This document shows positions 33,961-34,022 of a DNA stretch of 34,022 nucleotides, piece after piece. How positions within the stretch are numbered: position 1 is the stretch's first letter; each line of letters starts with the position of its first letter. The notes beneath the pieces are model-generated. The model did no database searches. It was not told the origin of the DNA and was given only the letters and a program-made list of their open reading frames with translations. The translations under genes and the position numbers were made by a program. Source of the DNA: an uncultured Anaerotruncus sp. (GTDB taxonomy: Bacteria > Bacillota > Clostridia > Oscillospirales > Ruminococcaceae); assembly GCA_944385965.1 (NCBI GenBank), contig CALWZG010000027.1, positions 1-34,022 of the forward strand, written 5' to 3'.

Positions 33961-34022
33961 TTAACTGAATATTGCTTTTCACCTATCAAGTGAATGAAAA
34001 AAGAGCATCCATTTGTGGTAAA

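Overview
The window looks like chromosome of a low-to-mid GC anaerobic Firmicute, most likely a gut Clostridia member of the Oscillospiraceae/Ruminococcaceae type. The grounds are strong AGGAGG ribosome binding sites, a Feo iron system with its Cys-rich FeoB partner, a BirA-controlled bioY-bioB-bioD-bioA operon, Na+-pumping decarboxylase subunits, Spo0A-box-like sites and Clostridia-type mobile DNA. The assignment rests on protein character only; no rRNA gene is present.

Layout. 1-3322: tail of an integrated element (DUF4143-type ATPase and a replication-initiator-like winged-helix protein on the minus strand), ending at the 3' half of a tRNA, apparently an integration scar. 3428-3954: a frameshifted hypothetical gene. 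4042-6760: feoA-feoB-Cys-rich peptide, with a sigma-A promoter and several DtxR-like inverted repeats. 6802-7550: minus-strand DUF134 regulator and NifX/NifB-like metal-cofactor protein, expressed from a promoter whose -35 lies inside a 26-bp perfect palindrome. 7651-12152: the biotin operon with a well-formed BirA box over its -35 element. 12149-14981: an OmpR-type two-component system and a divergent secreted Gly/Met-rich protein, with 11-bp-spaced direct repeats between them. 15142-18317: a ferredoxin-fused aldo/keto reductase, a 110-bp tandem repeat array built on 14-bp palindromes, a Cys-rich conserved protein, and two small genes, one of them next to three Spo0A-box-like sites. 18496-22667: PcrA helicase and OadB/OadG.

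22967-33309 is a second mobile block, almost all on the minus strand and richer in GC. It carries KilA-N, low-molecular-weight phosphatase and DUF1016-N genes, a YolD/Y-family polymerase pair, an AlkZ-related-type gene and a metallophosphatase. It is headed by four translationally coupled serine-recombinase genes. Two are full length with the catalytic serine. Between them lie a recombinase with only the DNA-binding half and a separate resolvase N-domain in which the catalytic Ser is Ala and a conserved active-site Arg is Cys. A 52-residue gene lies just upstream. About 600 bases beyond it are hairpin-rich and resemble an unidentified leader or noncoding RNA. The recombinase quartet with its split, apparently dead member and this RNA-like region are the best candidates for something undescribed.

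How the parts connect: the biotin operon supplies the cofactor used by decarboxylases of the OadB/OadG type, although no biotin-carrying subunit is in view. Feo and the DUF134/NifX pair both concern iron or metal cofactors. The mobile block pairs DNA rearrangement with translesion synthesis and phosphatase cargo.
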